Made by a program: the position numbers and the translations under genes. A DNA stretch of 64,000 bases from Alteromonas sp. KUL42. Lineage in GTDB: Bacteria > Pseudomonadota > Gammaproteobacteria > Enterobacterales > Alteromonadaceae. Position 1 is the first letter of the stretch. Every line of letters begins with the position of its first letter. Shown piece after piece: positions 32,047-41,717 of the stretch. The notes beneath the pieces are model-generated. The model worked only from the letters and a program-made list of their open reading frames with translations. It did not search any database and was not told the DNA's origin. The DNA is taken from positions 310,001-374,000 of the forward strand of contig NZ_BJKK01000003.1 of the NCBI RefSeq assembly GCF_006538325.1, written 5' to 3'.

Positions 32047-33630
32047 ATGAATCGTAACTGGAAAGTGGCATGCACTGCCGTTGCTTTAGCAGTGTCTGCT
32101 GGGCTTCAAGCTGCAGTATTGCCTGCGAATCAAGCCGACAGCGCTTGGTTTACAGATGCACAAGCAAAACTTACACAAAAACTAGAAACAAATAATCAGT
32201 TTAAAGCCAAGAATGTCATTTTATTTGTGGGCGATGGAATGGGTATCTCAACCCTTACTTCTGCGCGTATTCACAAAGGCCAATTAGCGGGTAACCCTGG
32301 CGAAGAAGGTTATTTAAGCTTCGAATCGTTCCCTCACACAGCGCTAGTAAAAACCTATAACGTAGATGCGCAAACGCCTGATTCAGCAGGAACTATGACA
32401 GCAATGATGTCTGGCCTAAAAACTGATGTGGGCGTAATTGGTGTTGATGAAGACATTGAACGCGGTAACTGCGCAACTGTTGCGGGCAATGAAGTTATTA
32501 CAGCACTTGAACTTGCGGAAATTAAAGGGTTGTCTACCGGTGTTGTTTCTACCGCGCGTATTACTCACGCAACACCTGCAGCCACTTACGCAAAATCTGC
32601 TGACCGCAACTGGGAAGATGTGTCTGATATGCCAGAAGAAGCAGTTGCGGCTGGCTGTAAAGATATTGCAGACCAACTAGTAAATTTCGAAAGCTTCTTA
32701 GAAAACCGTTATACCGGTGTTGATGTAAACGGTATTGAAGTGGTTATGGGTGGCGGACGTCGTCATTTCCTACCAAAAGATGCCGCGTTTAATAGCCCTG
32801 ATGCAGTAAGTTCAGTAGAAGGCGATCGCACAGATTCTCGTGACCTTACCGCTGAATGGCAATCACAGTACGAAAACGGTGTTTACATATACGACCAAGC
32901 AGGTTTTGACGCCATTGATACTGAGTCTACTGAGCGTGTTTTCGCCCTTTTCAACGAATCTCACATGCAATATGAAGCTGACCGCGCGAATGATATCGCT
33001 GGTGAGCCATCTGTAGCTGAGATGACAGAAACCGCTATTAAAATGCTTGATAACAACGATAAAGGCTTTTTCCTAATGGTTGAGTCTGGCCGTATCGACC
33101 ACGCTCACCACGCGGGCAATGCCGCTGGTGCACTAACAGATACGTTAGCGTTTGAACAAGCTGTTATGGCAGCCGTTGAAAATACTGACCCGTCAGAAAC
33201 CTTAATTTTAGTAACCGCTGACCATGGTCACGTGTTTACTATTGCTGGTTATCCTAAACGCGGTAACCCAATTTTAGGCAAAGTGGTTAACGTAGGGTCT
33301 GAAGAACCTGCAACAGCGGCAGATGGTACGCCGTACACCACATTGGGTTACACCAATGGTCTGGGTTTCCGTGACTTAGGTGATGAAACGAACTCAGACG
33401 CAACATATAACTTTGAAATAGCAGCAGGACGCGTTGACATCACTAATGTCGATACCACTGCGCCAGGTTATCACCAAGAAGCGTTAATTCCTCTTAGTTC
33501 TGAAACCCACTCGGGCGAAGACATTGCATTACATGCAAAAGGACCGGGCAGTCAGCTTGCACAAGGTGTGGTAGAGCAAAATGTTGTTTTCCACTTAATT
33601 AATCAAGCTCTTGGCCTTGTAAACGAGTAA
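32047..33630 (+). CDS. PhoA-type alkaline phosphatase (first of tandem pair)
   Basis: 527 residues with Sec signal peptide (VAALAVSAGLQA-like, cleavage about residue 23). Metal and active-site segments are VILFVGDGMGISTL, the nucleophile serine in TPDSAGTMTAMMSG, FFLMVESGRIDHAHHAG and VTADHGHVFT, then ETHSGEDIALHAKGPGS with the last His ligand. It releases phosphate from organic esters in the periplasm. Larger than E. coli PhoA (about 470). Thirteen bases separate it from its paralogue, and a probable Pho box lies upstream. Confidence 0.92.
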   Translation: MNRNWKVACTAVALAVSAGLQAAVLPANQADSAWFTDAQAKLTQKLETNNQFKAKNVILFVGDGMGISTLTSARIHKGQLAGNPGEEGYLSFESFPHTALVKTYNVDAQTPDSAGTMTAMMSGLKTDVGVIGVDEDIERGNCATVAGNEVITALELAEIKGLSTGVVSTARITHATPAATYAKSADRNWEDVSDMPEEAVAAGCKDIADQLVNFESFLENRYTGVDVNGIEVVMGGGRRHFLPKDAAFNSPDAVSSVEGDRTDSRDLTAEWQSQYENGVYIYDQAGFDAIDTESTERVFALFNESHMQYEADRANDIAGEPSVAEMTETAIKMLDNNDKGFFLMVESGRIDHAHHAGNAAGALTDTLAFEQAVMAAVENTDPSETLILVTADHGHVFTIAGYPKRGNPILGKVVNVGSEEPATAADGTPYTTLGYTNGLGFRDLGDETNSDATYNFEIAAGRVDITNVDTTAPGYHQEALIPLSSETHSGEDIALHAKGPGSQLAQGVVEQNVVFHLINQALGLVNE

Positions 33631-33643
33631 GCGGAGAAGAACA

Positions 33644-35626
33644 ATGAATTTATTTAAACTAAGTATAATTGCAGTAGCAGTAGCCGGCCTTTCAGGATGT
33701 TTTCTAGAGGGTGACGATGGTAAAAATGGTGTTGATGGTCAAAATGGCGTAAATGGTGTTGACGGTATCGATGGTCAAGACGGTACCAATGGCACAGACG
33801 GTACTAACGGCCAAGACGGTTCAAATGGCTTAAATAGCTTAACCGTTCAAACAAACCTTGCCATAGGCGATGCAAACTGCCCTAACAGCGGTGTGCGCAT
33901 CGATTCAGGTCTAGACACAGACGGCAACGGTGAACTTGCTGAAAGTGAGATAACAAGTACCAGTTACGTGTGCGTACCTGGCGTCACTAGCGTAAATAGC
34001 GGTGAGCTTCTTAGCAGCCTGAACAACGATTGGTTCGTTGCAGGTCAAATGGAAGTAGAAAACAACAAGCAAGTTTGGATGAATGCCACATCAAACAGCG
34101 CAACTGCAAATGGTAATGTAGAAGTCGCAAAAGTTAACTCACAAGAAGAGTTAAATGCGATGGTAGCAAACCTTCGTGGACAAGCGAAAAACGTCATCTT
34201 ATTTGTAGGTGACGGCATGGGCATTTCGACAGTAACAGCGGCGCGTATTCTCGACGGTCAAATGAAAGGCTTAGACGGCGAAGAAAATCAGCTAAGCTTC
34301 GATCGATTCCCTTTCTCTGGCCTATCGAAAACTTACAACGTTGATGCACAAACTCCAGATTCAGCCGGTACTATGACGGCGATGATGAGTGGTATCAAAA
34401 CCGATGTAGGTGTTATTGGCGTTGATGAAGATATCGTACGTGGCGACTGCAGTACTGTGGCGGGTAACGAATTGGTAACCGCTCTAGAACTTGCAGAAAT
34501 TGCAGGCAAATCAACAGGTATCATTTCAACAGCGCGTATTACTCACGCAACACCAGCTGCAACTTATGCTAAATCTGCCGATCGCAACTGGGAAGATGTG
34601 TCTGACATGCCAGCTGCAGCGGTTGAAGCAGGTTGTACTGACATTGCCGACCAGCTAGTGAACTTTGAAGCTAACCTTGAAGCAAACTACGCTGGCCTAG
34701 ATGTAGACGGTATTGAAGTTGTTATGGGCGGAGGACGTCGCCACTTCCTACCTAAAGACGCAGCGTTTAACAGCCCAGATGCAGTAAGCTCTGTAGAGGG
34801 TGATCGCACCGATGGTCGCGACTTAACCGCAGAATGGCAACAAATGTACACGAACGGTGTGTACGTTTATGACCAAGCTGGTTTTGATGGTTTGAACACT
34901 GAAACCACTGAGCGCGTATTTGCGCTGTTCAATGAGTCGCACATGCAATACGAAGCAGACCGTGGCAACGATGTTGCTGGTGAGCCTTCCATTGCTGAAA
35001 TGACTACTGCGGCTATCAAAGTACTTGATAACAATGAAGAAGGTTTCTTCTTAATGGTGGAATCAGGTCGAATTGACCATGCTCACCACGCAGGTAATGC
35101 ATATGGTGCACTTCACGACGCTATCGCATTCTCTGAAGCTGTAGAGGCGGCTGATGCACTAACCAATGACGAAGATACACTTATCATAGTAACTGCTGAC
35201 CACGGCCACGTATTTACCATTGCAGGTTACCCAAAACGCGGGAATCCAATTTTAGGTAAAGTAGTTAACGTAGGTTCAGAAGACGCGGCTACCGCTGCAG
35301 ATGGCACGCCATACACAACATTGGGTTACACCAATGGTTTAGGTTATAGAAACTTAGGCGATGTAACTGACTCTGACGCCGCATACCTTGCTGGCCCAGA
35401 TACTGGTCGTAAAGACATCACTGATGTTGATACCACCACTCCAGGTTATCACCAAGAAGCGCTGATCCCACTTGGTTCAGAAACACACTCTGGTGAAGAC
35501 GTTGGTATTTATGCCAAGGGACCTGGCGCATTCCTAGTAAATGGTACAAACGAACAAAGCGTTATCTTCCACGTGATGGACTTCGCAGGTGACTTTGTCT
35601 CTAAAGCTAACAATGCAGTCGAGTAA
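33644..35626 (+). CDS. PhoA-type alkaline phosphatase lipoprotein with collagen-like N-terminus
   Basis: 660 residues. A lipobox LSGC (Cys19) is followed by about 13 Gly-x-x triplets rich in Asn and Asp (GKNGVDGQNGVNG..., about 26-66). An approximately 110-residue linker follows, then a phosphatase domain nearly parallel to the upstream paralogue (TPDSAGTMTAMMSG, ESGRIDHAHHAG, TADHGHVF). Whole stretches are identical between the two, indicating recent tandem duplication. The Gly-x-x repeat could form a triple-helical stalk that displays the enzyme on the cell surface. Co-transcribed with the first phosphatase. Confidence 0.9.
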   Translation: MNLFKLSIIAVAVAGLSGCFLEGDDGKNGVDGQNGVNGVDGIDGQDGTNGTDGTNGQDGSNGLNSLTVQTNLAIGDANCPNSGVRIDSGLDTDGNGELAESEITSTSYVCVPGVTSVNSGELLSSLNNDWFVAGQMEVENNKQVWMNATSNSATANGNVEVAKVNSQEELNAMVANLRGQAKNVILFVGDGMGISTVTAARILDGQMKGLDGEENQLSFDRFPFSGLSKTYNVDAQTPDSAGTMTAMMSGIKTDVGVIGVDEDIVRGDCSTVAGNELVTALELAEIAGKSTGIISTARITHATPAATYAKSADRNWEDVSDMPAAAVEAGCTDIADQLVNFEANLEANYAGLDVDGIEVVMGGGRRHFLPKDAAFNSPDAVSSVEGDRTDGRDLTAEWQQMYTNGVYVYDQAGFDGLNTETTERVFALFNESHMQYEADRGNDVAGEPSIAEMTTAAIKVLDNNEEGFFLMVESGRIDHAHHAGNAYGALHDAIAFSEAVEAADALTNDEDTLIIVTADHGHVFTIAGYPKRGNPILGKVVNVGSEDAATAADGTPYTTLGYTNGLGYRNLGDVTDSDAAYLAGPDTGRKDITDVDTTTPGYHQEALIPLGSETHSGEDVGIYAKGPGAFLVNGTNEQSVIFHVMDFAGDFVSKANNAVE

Positions 35627-35656
35627 CAAAACACTGCACTTAAGCTATTAAATCTC

Positions 35657-35688
35657 AGTTAAAAGCGGTAAAAACACCGCTTTTAACT
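35657..35688. terminator. Strong hairpin terminator after the phosphatase pair
   Basis: AGTTAAAAGCGGT and ACCGCTTTTAACT are perfectly complementary over 13 bases with a 6-base loop. The T-rich arm serves as tail. Expression of the next gene may rely on readthrough or its own promoter. Confidence 0.8.
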
Positions 35689-35736
35689 GTCCTTTTTGGG
35701 GTAGCTACTGCTGCCCCGTCCTTATGGAGTAACACA

Positions 35737-36486
35737 ATGAAAGCACTCACTGTTTTTGCTGTAATTTTTGCAACAAGCGCCTTAGTTGGACAGGCATATG
35801 GGCAGCAAGTGTGTGACGAAAAAACGGCACCATCATTAAAGAAAAAACTGTCGGCGCACTACGATGTAGACGTTCAACGCGGACAAAAGGAAAGAACCAC
35901 TAGCCTCTACTTATGGCGAGACAACGAAAAAGTAGCGCATGTTTACCCAGCTACCCAAATTACTGAATCGTGGACGTTAGTGCGCGATAAATACATCAAA
36001 CCCACTCGTTATTTCGATGCTCACGAGCGCGCCATCGAATATCAACCGGGTGAAACCATTCACGGCAAAAAAGAAGATGATTTTTCGTACCGTTATCAGT
36101 TAGTTAGCAACAAGCTGATTGCATCAATGACATTGGTTAAATCAGAAGGTACTGGTTGCGAGAAAACCGAACTTTACTCGCTAGAAACCCCAAACCAAAC
36201 ACTTGAATTAACCTGGCTACCTCATTTAGAGCTGATCAAACATTTTGTTGTTAAAGAGCCTAATATGGTTCGAGAATGGACACTGCAAGACGTCAACTAT
36301 AGTGCAGACACTAACGCTTTCTTCACAAAACGAGAAAGCTACCAGTCCACAGACTATGCGGACATTGGTGACGATCACACAGACCCATTCCTAACTAAAA
36401 TGGTCAATCAAGGCTTTATTGAAGCGGGTGCGAGTGGTTATTATGACCAACATGGTCAGGCTATCGGCAGCAGCCATACCCACTAA
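35737..36486 (+). CDS. Secreted protein of unknown function, phosphatase-linked
   Basis: 249 residues with a clear Sec signal peptide (MKALTVFAVIFATSALVGQAYG, cleavage near 22-23). The mature part is beta-rich with DNEKVAHVYP, EYQPGETIHG and FVVKEPNMVREW. Two cysteines (CDEKT, GCEKTE) may form a disulfide. No membrane segment after the signal. The sequence resembles a family often found beside marine alkaline phosphatases only by context; I recognise no domain. TGGAG lies upstream of ATG. Confidence 0.6.
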   Translation: MKALTVFAVIFATSALVGQAYGQQVCDEKTAPSLKKKLSAHYDVDVQRGQKERTTSLYLWRDNEKVAHVYPATQITESWTLVRDKYIKPTRYFDAHERAIEYQPGETIHGKKEDDFSYRYQLVSNKLIASMTLVKSEGTGCEKTELYSLETPNQTLELTWLPHLELIKHFVVKEPNMVREWTLQDVNYSADTNAFFTKRESYQSTDYADIGDDHTDPFLTKMVNQGFIEAGASGYYDQHGQAIGSSHTH

Positions 36487-36724
36487 ACGTCAAACATCAA
36501 GTGGAGCGTATTGCAACTTCTACCTTGTTAGTCTACACGCTCTGCTTAACCTCTCTTTAAAATAAGCTTTATGCGGTAGAGCTTTTTAACCTTTTCCCCA
36601 TAAAAGTGACCTTTTTCAAGGTAAACCCAAAGACATTACCCAAAAGAACAATGCGCAAACGCTAGATTAAATTCCAGTCTGTGGTATAACAATAACAGTA
36701 CTATGATCATCAAGGACGGTGTGC

Positions 36725-37339
36725 ATGACAGACGTTTTTCTCTCCCCAGCCAATTTTTGGTTTAGCATTTCAATAAGTGCCGTTTTCCTTATACTCGTTT
36801 TAGAAGTAATTAGCATCCTATTCGGTATTAGCTTATTGGGCTTAGGCGATGATGTTGCTGATCTAGATTCAGCAGGCAGCACAGGCTCTGAATTTGCTAG
36901 CTGGTTAAACATAAACAAAGTGCCTTTCTTAATATGGCTTATTGTATTGCTTACCCTTTTCAGCCTATCGGGTTTTGTCATCAATGGTTTAGGCAGCATG
37001 ATGTTTGCGTCTTCAATACCCAGCCTAGTGTCGCTGCCACTTGCTGCTACATTGGGTGTTGTCATTACCGCAAAATTAGTTCCTATTATTGCGTACATTC
37101 TGCCCTCTATAGAATCCAGTGCCATGAGTAACGATGAATTTGTCGGAGCAGTAGCGCAAATTACACTTGGCCATGCCTCGCGAGGCAACCCGGCCGAAGC
37201 CAAATTTACCGACCGCTATTCACAACCTCACTTTGTATTGGTTGAACCCTTCGAAGACGCTGAATATTTTACCCAAGGTGAGCAAGTCATTCTGGTTCAA
37301 AAAAATGAACACAGCTGGTTAGCCACCCGCTATCAATAA
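36725..37339 (+). CDS. yqiJ: YqiJ-like membrane protein with OB-fold (NfeD-like partner of flotillin)
   Basis: 204 residues from ATG 36725, with AAGGA 8 bases upstream. Three or four hydrophobic segments (FWFSISISAVFLILVLEVIS, FLIWLIVLLTLFSL, and SLPLAATLGVVITAKLVPII) are followed by a soluble beta-rich C-terminus (VGAVAQITLG..., YFTQGEQVILVQKNE), typical of the NfeD/YqiJ OB domain. It is always found before a YqiK-type flotillin, as here (36 bp gap). Probably takes part in membrane microdomain organisation. Confidence 0.82.
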   Translation: MTDVFLSPANFWFSISISAVFLILVLEVISILFGISLLGLGDDVADLDSAGSTGSEFASWLNINKVPFLIWLIVLLTLFSLSGFVINGLGSMMFASSIPSLVSLPLAATLGVVITAKLVPIIAYILPSIESSAMSNDEFVGAVAQITLGHASRGNPAEAKFTDRYSQPHFVLVEPFEDAEYFTQGEQVILVQKNEHSWLATRYQ

Positions 37340-37375
37340 ACTTAGTAAAGAAAATAAAAATTAGAGAAATAAAGT

Positions 37376-39142
37376 ATGGATACCATTCAAACATCTAGCC
37401 TACCGTCAATTCTGTTTCTGGCAGGGATAGCCGTTATCGGGCTCATTGTTGTCGGGCTTATTTTTGCAAAGCTATATAAACGGGCGACTAAGGAAACCGC
37501 TTTTGTTAGAACCGGTTTAGGTGGCGAAAAAGTCATAAAAGACGGCGGTGCTATTGTTCTGCCTGTTGTTCATGAAGTTATACCCGTCAATATGAATACC
37601 CTTCGTATTGAAGTTGAGAAAATACAAAAAGATGCCCTTATCACCAAAGACAGAATGCGCGTAGATGTAAAGGCTGACTTCTACTTGCGCGTGGCACCCA
37701 ATGCCAATGGCATCTCTATGGCAGCGCAAACATTAGGTACGCGCACCACTCGCGCAGAAGAAGTTAAAAAACTAATGGAGTCGAAGTTTGTTGATGTACT
37801 TCGTGCTGTGGCAGCTGAAATGACCATGACCGAAATGCATGAACAGCGCGCTGACTTCGTACAGAAAGTACAGCAAAGTGTGGCTAACGATCTTGAAAAG
37901 AATGGACTTGAGCTGGAGTCTGTTAGTTTAACAGGGTTTGACCAGACCGACTTGCAATTCTTTAATGAAAACAATGCGTTCGATGCTGAAGGCCGTGCTC
38001 GTTTGGCCAAAATCATTGAGGAAAAGCGCAAGGAAACAAACGACATACAGCAAGAAAACCGCATTTTAATTGAGCAGCGCAATTTAGCCGCCGAAAAGCA
38101 ATCGCTTGAAGTAAAACGTGACGAAGAAGAAGCGCGATTAAACCAAGAGCAAGTCATTGCCTTTAAGCGCCAAGAGCAAAAGGCAGAGATTGCCAAACAA
38201 CGTGAAATGAAAGAGCGTGAAGAGCGCGAAGCAGAAATCGCCAAAAATCGTGCTATCGAAGCGGCTGAAATTGAAAAATCACGAGAAATTGAAACGCAAG
38301 AAATTGCCAAACGCCAAGCATTAGAACAAGCGCGTATTCGCCAGCAACAAGAAGTTGAAGTTTCAGAGCAAATTAAACAAATTGCAGTAGCCGTTAAATC
38401 AGAAGAAGAGTCGGCTGCTCGCGCAAAAGCAGCTGAAGCGGAAAAGCAAAAGGTAGAAAAAGAAGAAGCGGTTAAAACAGCGCGTTCGGTAGCTGAAGCT
38501 GAACGTAAGAAGCAAATAGAAGTCATTGATGCGCGTAAAGAAGCTGAACGTGAAGCGGTAGGTATTACCGTTGAAGCACAAGCAAAAAAAGAAGCTGCAG
38601 AAAACTCAGCCGCAGCTATTCTCACTGAAGCAAAAGCTAGCGCTGATGCGAAAATGCTTCAAGCAGAAGCAGATGAGAAGGTATTGGCTGTAGAAGCACA
38701 GGGTAAACAAGCGCTCTATGAAGCTGAAAATACGCTGAAAACAGAGCAAATAGAGCTTCAAAAAGCGCTGGCTATGTTAAAAGTGCTACCCGATTTAGTT
38801 GCTCAAGCAGTTAAACCACTAGAAAACATTGAAGGTATTAAAATACTTCAAGGTTATGGTGCCACGGGCGGCTTAAGTGGCGTTGGCGGTGAGCACACTG
38901 TGGCCACATCAGGCACAGGACTGGCTGACCAAGTGACTCAAGCAGCATTGAACTATCGTGCCAATGCTCCGCTTGTTGACTCGATGTTACGAGAGGTCGG
39001 TCTTGTCGACAAAGACAAGGGCACATTAGATGACCTTGTAACAGGTAAAAGTAGCTTTATCACTAACGCCCCTGCTAAGACTAGCGAAGCTAGTGAAACT
39101 TCACTCAATGGTAAGAAATCTGCGGATACCCCTGCAAGCTAA
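37376..39142 (+). CDS. yqiK: YqiK-like flotillin (SPFH domain)
   Basis: 588 residues. One N-terminal transmembrane helix (IAVIGLIVVGLIFAKLY), then an SPFH domain (ETAFVRTGLGGEKVIKDGG to about 210). A very long Lys/Glu/Ala coiled coil (about 215-430) with repeated EIAK/EAE words, and a Gly-rich C-terminus (GYGATGGLSGVGG) typical of flotillins. It forms oligomeric scaffolds in membrane microdomains. The coiled-coil codons produce long spurious antisense frames, which I ignore. Terminator follows at 39165. Confidence 0.92.
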   Translation: MDTIQTSSLPSILFLAGIAVIGLIVVGLIFAKLYKRATKETAFVRTGLGGEKVIKDGGAIVLPVVHEVIPVNMNTLRIEVEKIQKDALITKDRMRVDVKADFYLRVAPNANGISMAAQTLGTRTTRAEEVKKLMESKFVDVLRAVAAEMTMTEMHEQRADFVQKVQQSVANDLEKNGLELESVSLTGFDQTDLQFFNENNAFDAEGRARLAKIIEEKRKETNDIQQENRILIEQRNLAAEKQSLEVKRDEEEARLNQEQVIAFKRQEQKAEIAKQREMKEREEREAEIAKNRAIEAAEIEKSREIETQEIAKRQALEQARIRQQQEVEVSEQIKQIAVAVKSEEESAARAKAAEAEKQKVEKEEAVKTARSVAEAERKKQIEVIDARKEAEREAVGITVEAQAKKEAAENSAAAILTEAKASADAKMLQAEADEKVLAVEAQGKQALYEAENTLKTEQIELQKALAMLKVLPDLVAQAVKPLENIEGIKILQGYGATGGLSGVGGEHTVATSGTGLADQVTQAALNYRANAPLVDSMLREVGLVDKDKGTLDDLVTGKSSFITNAPAKTSEASETSLNGKKSADTPAS

Positions 39143-39164
39143 GTATGATCCCCTAAAGTAAAAT

Positions 39165-39190
39165 GCCCTTTCGTTCAAAAGGGCTTTTTT
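39165..39190 (+). terminator. Intrinsic terminator after yqiK
   Basis: GCCCTTT and AAAGGGC form a 7-bp stem with a short loop, followed by T6. Confidence 0.85.
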
Positions 39191-39407
39191 GCTTATTGGA
39201 TATACATGGTTTAGTTTAGTAGCGTCTCTGTATAGTTTCTTATAGTGACGAGAGTGCGATAACCTTTGCCATGCGTTTTTGTTCACCCCACGTAACCTTT
39301 GGGCAATGAACAAGGCATCTGCTTTTATTTTTCCATGTAAGCGCAGAATAAAATAGCATGAGGCAAGCATGCATGAACTTTCTGGCTGCAAATTGTGGAG
39401 ATGAGCT

Positions 39408-40352
39408 TTGATTTTATTGAAGACATTAGGTGGAGTGCTCTTTCTTTTATTCTTCCTTGTCATTGGATTTGTGCAATTAAACAAAGTCGATGACATACCC
39501 GTTGAACGACTCAAAACCCGCTGGACTTCAAACGAATCGATATTCGTCACCATTGAGAGCCTTTCACTTCACGTGATGGACGAAGGACCAAAAGATGTTA
39601 CAGCGCCTCCTATTGTGCTAATTCATGGTACAGGTGCATCTCTTCACACTTGGAATGGTTGGGTGGACGCACTAAAGCAAGAGCGCAGAGTGATCCGCTT
39701 TGATTTGCCTGGTTTCGGACTAACAGGGCCCGAACCAGAGAATAATTATACTATAGAGCGTTACACCGATTACGTTATCGCGTTACTTGATAAACTCAAG
39801 GTCGAGCGCGCCGTACTTGCGGGAAACTCTTTAGGTGGTTACATCGCTTGGGCGACTGCCATTCGCTACCCAGATAAGGTGGATTCTCTAGTGCTTATTG
39901 ATGCCTCAGGCTACCCTTATGAGGCAGAGTCAGTACCACTGGCATTCAAGCTTTCCCAGAACAAGCTTGCCAAAACGCTGCTAAAAAATTTCTTACCCAA
40001 ATTTATAATTAGGAAAAGCATAGAAAATGTGTATGGCTCACCAGATTTGGTCACCGATCAGTTAGTAAATCGCTATTACGAGCTATCACTACGAGAAGGC
40101 AATCGCGCAGCAATTAAAGAGCGTTTTGTTCAAACTAAGCCGGGGCCATTGATTGCAAAACTAGCAGATCTTCAAATACCCACTCTTATTTTGTGGGGAA
40201 AAAAGGATAAACTTATACCCATGAAATTTGCGCTACGGTTTAATGAGGATATTTCCAACAGCCAGCTTGTTATCTTTGATGAACTGGGTCATGTGCCGCA
40301 CGAAGAAGCTCCCTTAAAAACAGTGGCACCAGTACTATCGTTTATTGAATAG
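39408..40352 (+). CDS. Membrane-anchored alpha/beta hydrolase
   Basis: 314 residues starting at TTG 39408, with GTGGAG 7 bases upstream. N-terminal uncleaved membrane anchor (GGVLFLLFFLVIGFVQL), then alpha/beta hydrolase: oxyanion HGTGASLHTW, nucleophile serine in AGNSLGGYIAW, acid in LILWGKKDKLIP and histidine in LGHVPHEEAP. Probably an esterase or lipase acting in the periplasm. Substrate unknown. Followed by an S41-like gene 24 bp downstream. Confidence 0.78.
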   Translation: MILLKTLGGVLFLLFFLVIGFVQLNKVDDIPVERLKTRWTSNESIFVTIESLSLHVMDEGPKDVTAPPIVLIHGTGASLHTWNGWVDALKQERRVIRFDLPGFGLTGPEPENNYTIERYTDYVIALLDKLKVERAVLAGNSLGGYIAWATAIRYPDKVDSLVLIDASGYPYEAESVPLAFKLSQNKLAKTLLKNFLPKFIIRKSIENVYGSPDLVTDQLVNRYYELSLREGNRAAIKERFVQTKPGPLIAKLADLQIPTLILWGKKDKLIPMKFALRFNEDISNSQLVIFDELGHVPHEEAPLKTVAPVLSFIE

Positions 40353-40376
40353 ACAACGCTCTGGTACACACAGACT

Positions 40377-41387
40377 GTGAAAATATTATATCCTTCTGCT
40401 ACTAACAGAAACTCTAAAGACGTTAACAAGAACACTCTGGGACATACTTTGAAACAAACATTATTGTTATCTTTTTGGTTAATACTCATAAATATGCTCT
40501 TTACTGCTTTACTTGTTCAAGCGAGCGAAGAATCACTTGAACAGCAAGAGATCGACAAAGCCGTTGCCAGTCTGATACGGGCGGTTGACCAACACTATTT
40601 GTATGATGAGAAACGAGAGAAGATAGTTGAGTACTTAGCAACAGCGCTTGAAAACGGCGAATTCGATGGTCATTTTTCATTTTCAAGACTAAAGAATAAA
40701 TTAGAGTCGATGTTGTTCTCAGTAAGCAAAGACTCCAGTTTTAGGATCATATCCAGAGCAGGCCTTAGCGACGACTCTGAAACATCCGACATAATACTCC
40801 CTGGTGCAATACAAACCCAACTAATAGAAAATGACATTGGCTATTTAGCCATAGACGGCGACTTTATTAGTGATAGTTGGCAAACAGAAATCAGCAATGC
40901 AATGGCGTTTTTGTCTGAGAGCAAAGCACTGATTATTGATTTAAGAACTGCCGGACTAACGTCGTTACCTTTTTCGCAGTACTTTTTAAGCCACTTTATT
41001 CCTACTGACCAATCTTTTGCCACGTTAACCTTTGGTCATGGTAAAACCTCGCCAATACGTTCAAAAAGCGTTGCTAATCCACTAAAAAGCGATATTCCCT
41101 TGTATATTGTTACGTCGCCCTTTGTTGCTGGCTCATGGGAATTTGTTTCATACACGTTAAAACAGAATAAAAAAGCCACTATCGTAGGTATGCCAACCAT
41201 GGGGCTAGGTTTCATGACGTCAACTACACCACTAAGTCAACATATGAGCCTTATTATGGCCTATGCCGCGTTTCACCATGCTGACATTAATGAAAGCTGG
41301 AAGGACAGCGGTGTTGAGCCAGATATTCACAGTGAATCAAAGAATGCCATAGATGTAACACTAGAGATTGTGAATAGCGCATTATAA
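40377..41387 (+). CDS. S41 peptidase-like protein, probably without the canonical nucleophile
   Basis: Up to 336 residues; start is GTG 40377 or TTG 40449, the latter giving a signal peptide directly (TLLLSFWLILINMLFTALLVQA). The body follows the tail-specific protease/S41 pattern: N-terminal helical domain with YLYDEKREKIVEYL, then IGYLAIDGDF, ALIIDLRTAGLTSLPFSQYF, and YIVTSPFVAGSWEFVSYTLK. In active S41 enzymes the last motif is TFSAAEEFAYxLK, so the catalytic Ser position aligns with Gly here. Also KATIVGMPTMG instead of GExTxGG. It may bind rather than cut. Confidence 0.6.
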   Translation: MKILYPSATNRNSKDVNKNTLGHTLKQTLLLSFWLILINMLFTALLVQASEESLEQQEIDKAVASLIRAVDQHYLYDEKREKIVEYLATALENGEFDGHFSFSRLKNKLESMLFSVSKDSSFRIISRAGLSDDSETSDIILPGAIQTQLIENDIGYLAIDGDFISDSWQTEISNAMAFLSESKALIIDLRTAGLTSLPFSQYFLSHFIPTDQSFATLTFGHGKTSPIRSKSVANPLKSDIPLYIVTSPFVAGSWEFVSYTLKQNKKATIVGMPTMGLGFMTSTTPLSQHMSLIMAYAAFHHADINESWKDSGVEPDIHSESKNAIDVTLEIVNSAL

Positions 41388-41473
41388 AGTAGTAGAAAGT
41401 AAAATGTAGAGTGTACCGAAGGCATAGGTATTACCTATGTGACACACGTTTGAACAACGAGAACTATAACCTC

Positions 41474-41647
41474 ATGAAACCACTACCGCCTGAACCAGAA
41501 AAGCCACTAAGAGATGACTGTTGTGGTGGCGGTTCGTGTTGCCCTTGTATTTGGGATGTGTATTACGAAAAACTTGCCGTATGGAAAGAAGCCAAAAAGG
41601 AACATGACGCACAAGCCCCCTCTTCTACTTTAACCAACGAAGAATAG
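41474..41647 (+). CDS. Small oxidoreductase-like (Cys-rich) protein
   Basis: 57 residues from ATG 41474 (MKPLPPEPEKP). It carries the cysteine cluster DCCGGGSCCPCIWDVYYEKL, the Oxidored-like N-terminal domain (PF09791 type) found in eukaryotic and proteobacterial small proteins. The motif probably binds metal or undergoes thiol chemistry; the precise function is not established. An upstream in-frame ATG at 41411 adds a non-conserved stretch and is rejected. Confidence 0.72.
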   Translation: MKPLPPEPEKPLRDDCCGGGSCCPCIWDVYYEKLAVWKEAKKEHDAQAPSSTLTNEE

Positions 41648-41717
41648 TGTTAACGTTGCCCTATTAGGCTTCCAGTACACCTAGCATACGTCCAATTAAA
41701 CGCGTATAAAATTTGAA

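Noticed and set aside
33720..33840. Tandem repeat as CRISPR or minisatellite
   Set aside because: The repetition follows codon triplets for Gly-x-x in an open frame, so it is a protein repeat.
37681..38625. 314-residue antisense frame inside yqiK
   Set aside because: Ser/Ala/Cys-rich product expected from the antisense of a Lys/Glu/Ala coiled coil; no start signals.
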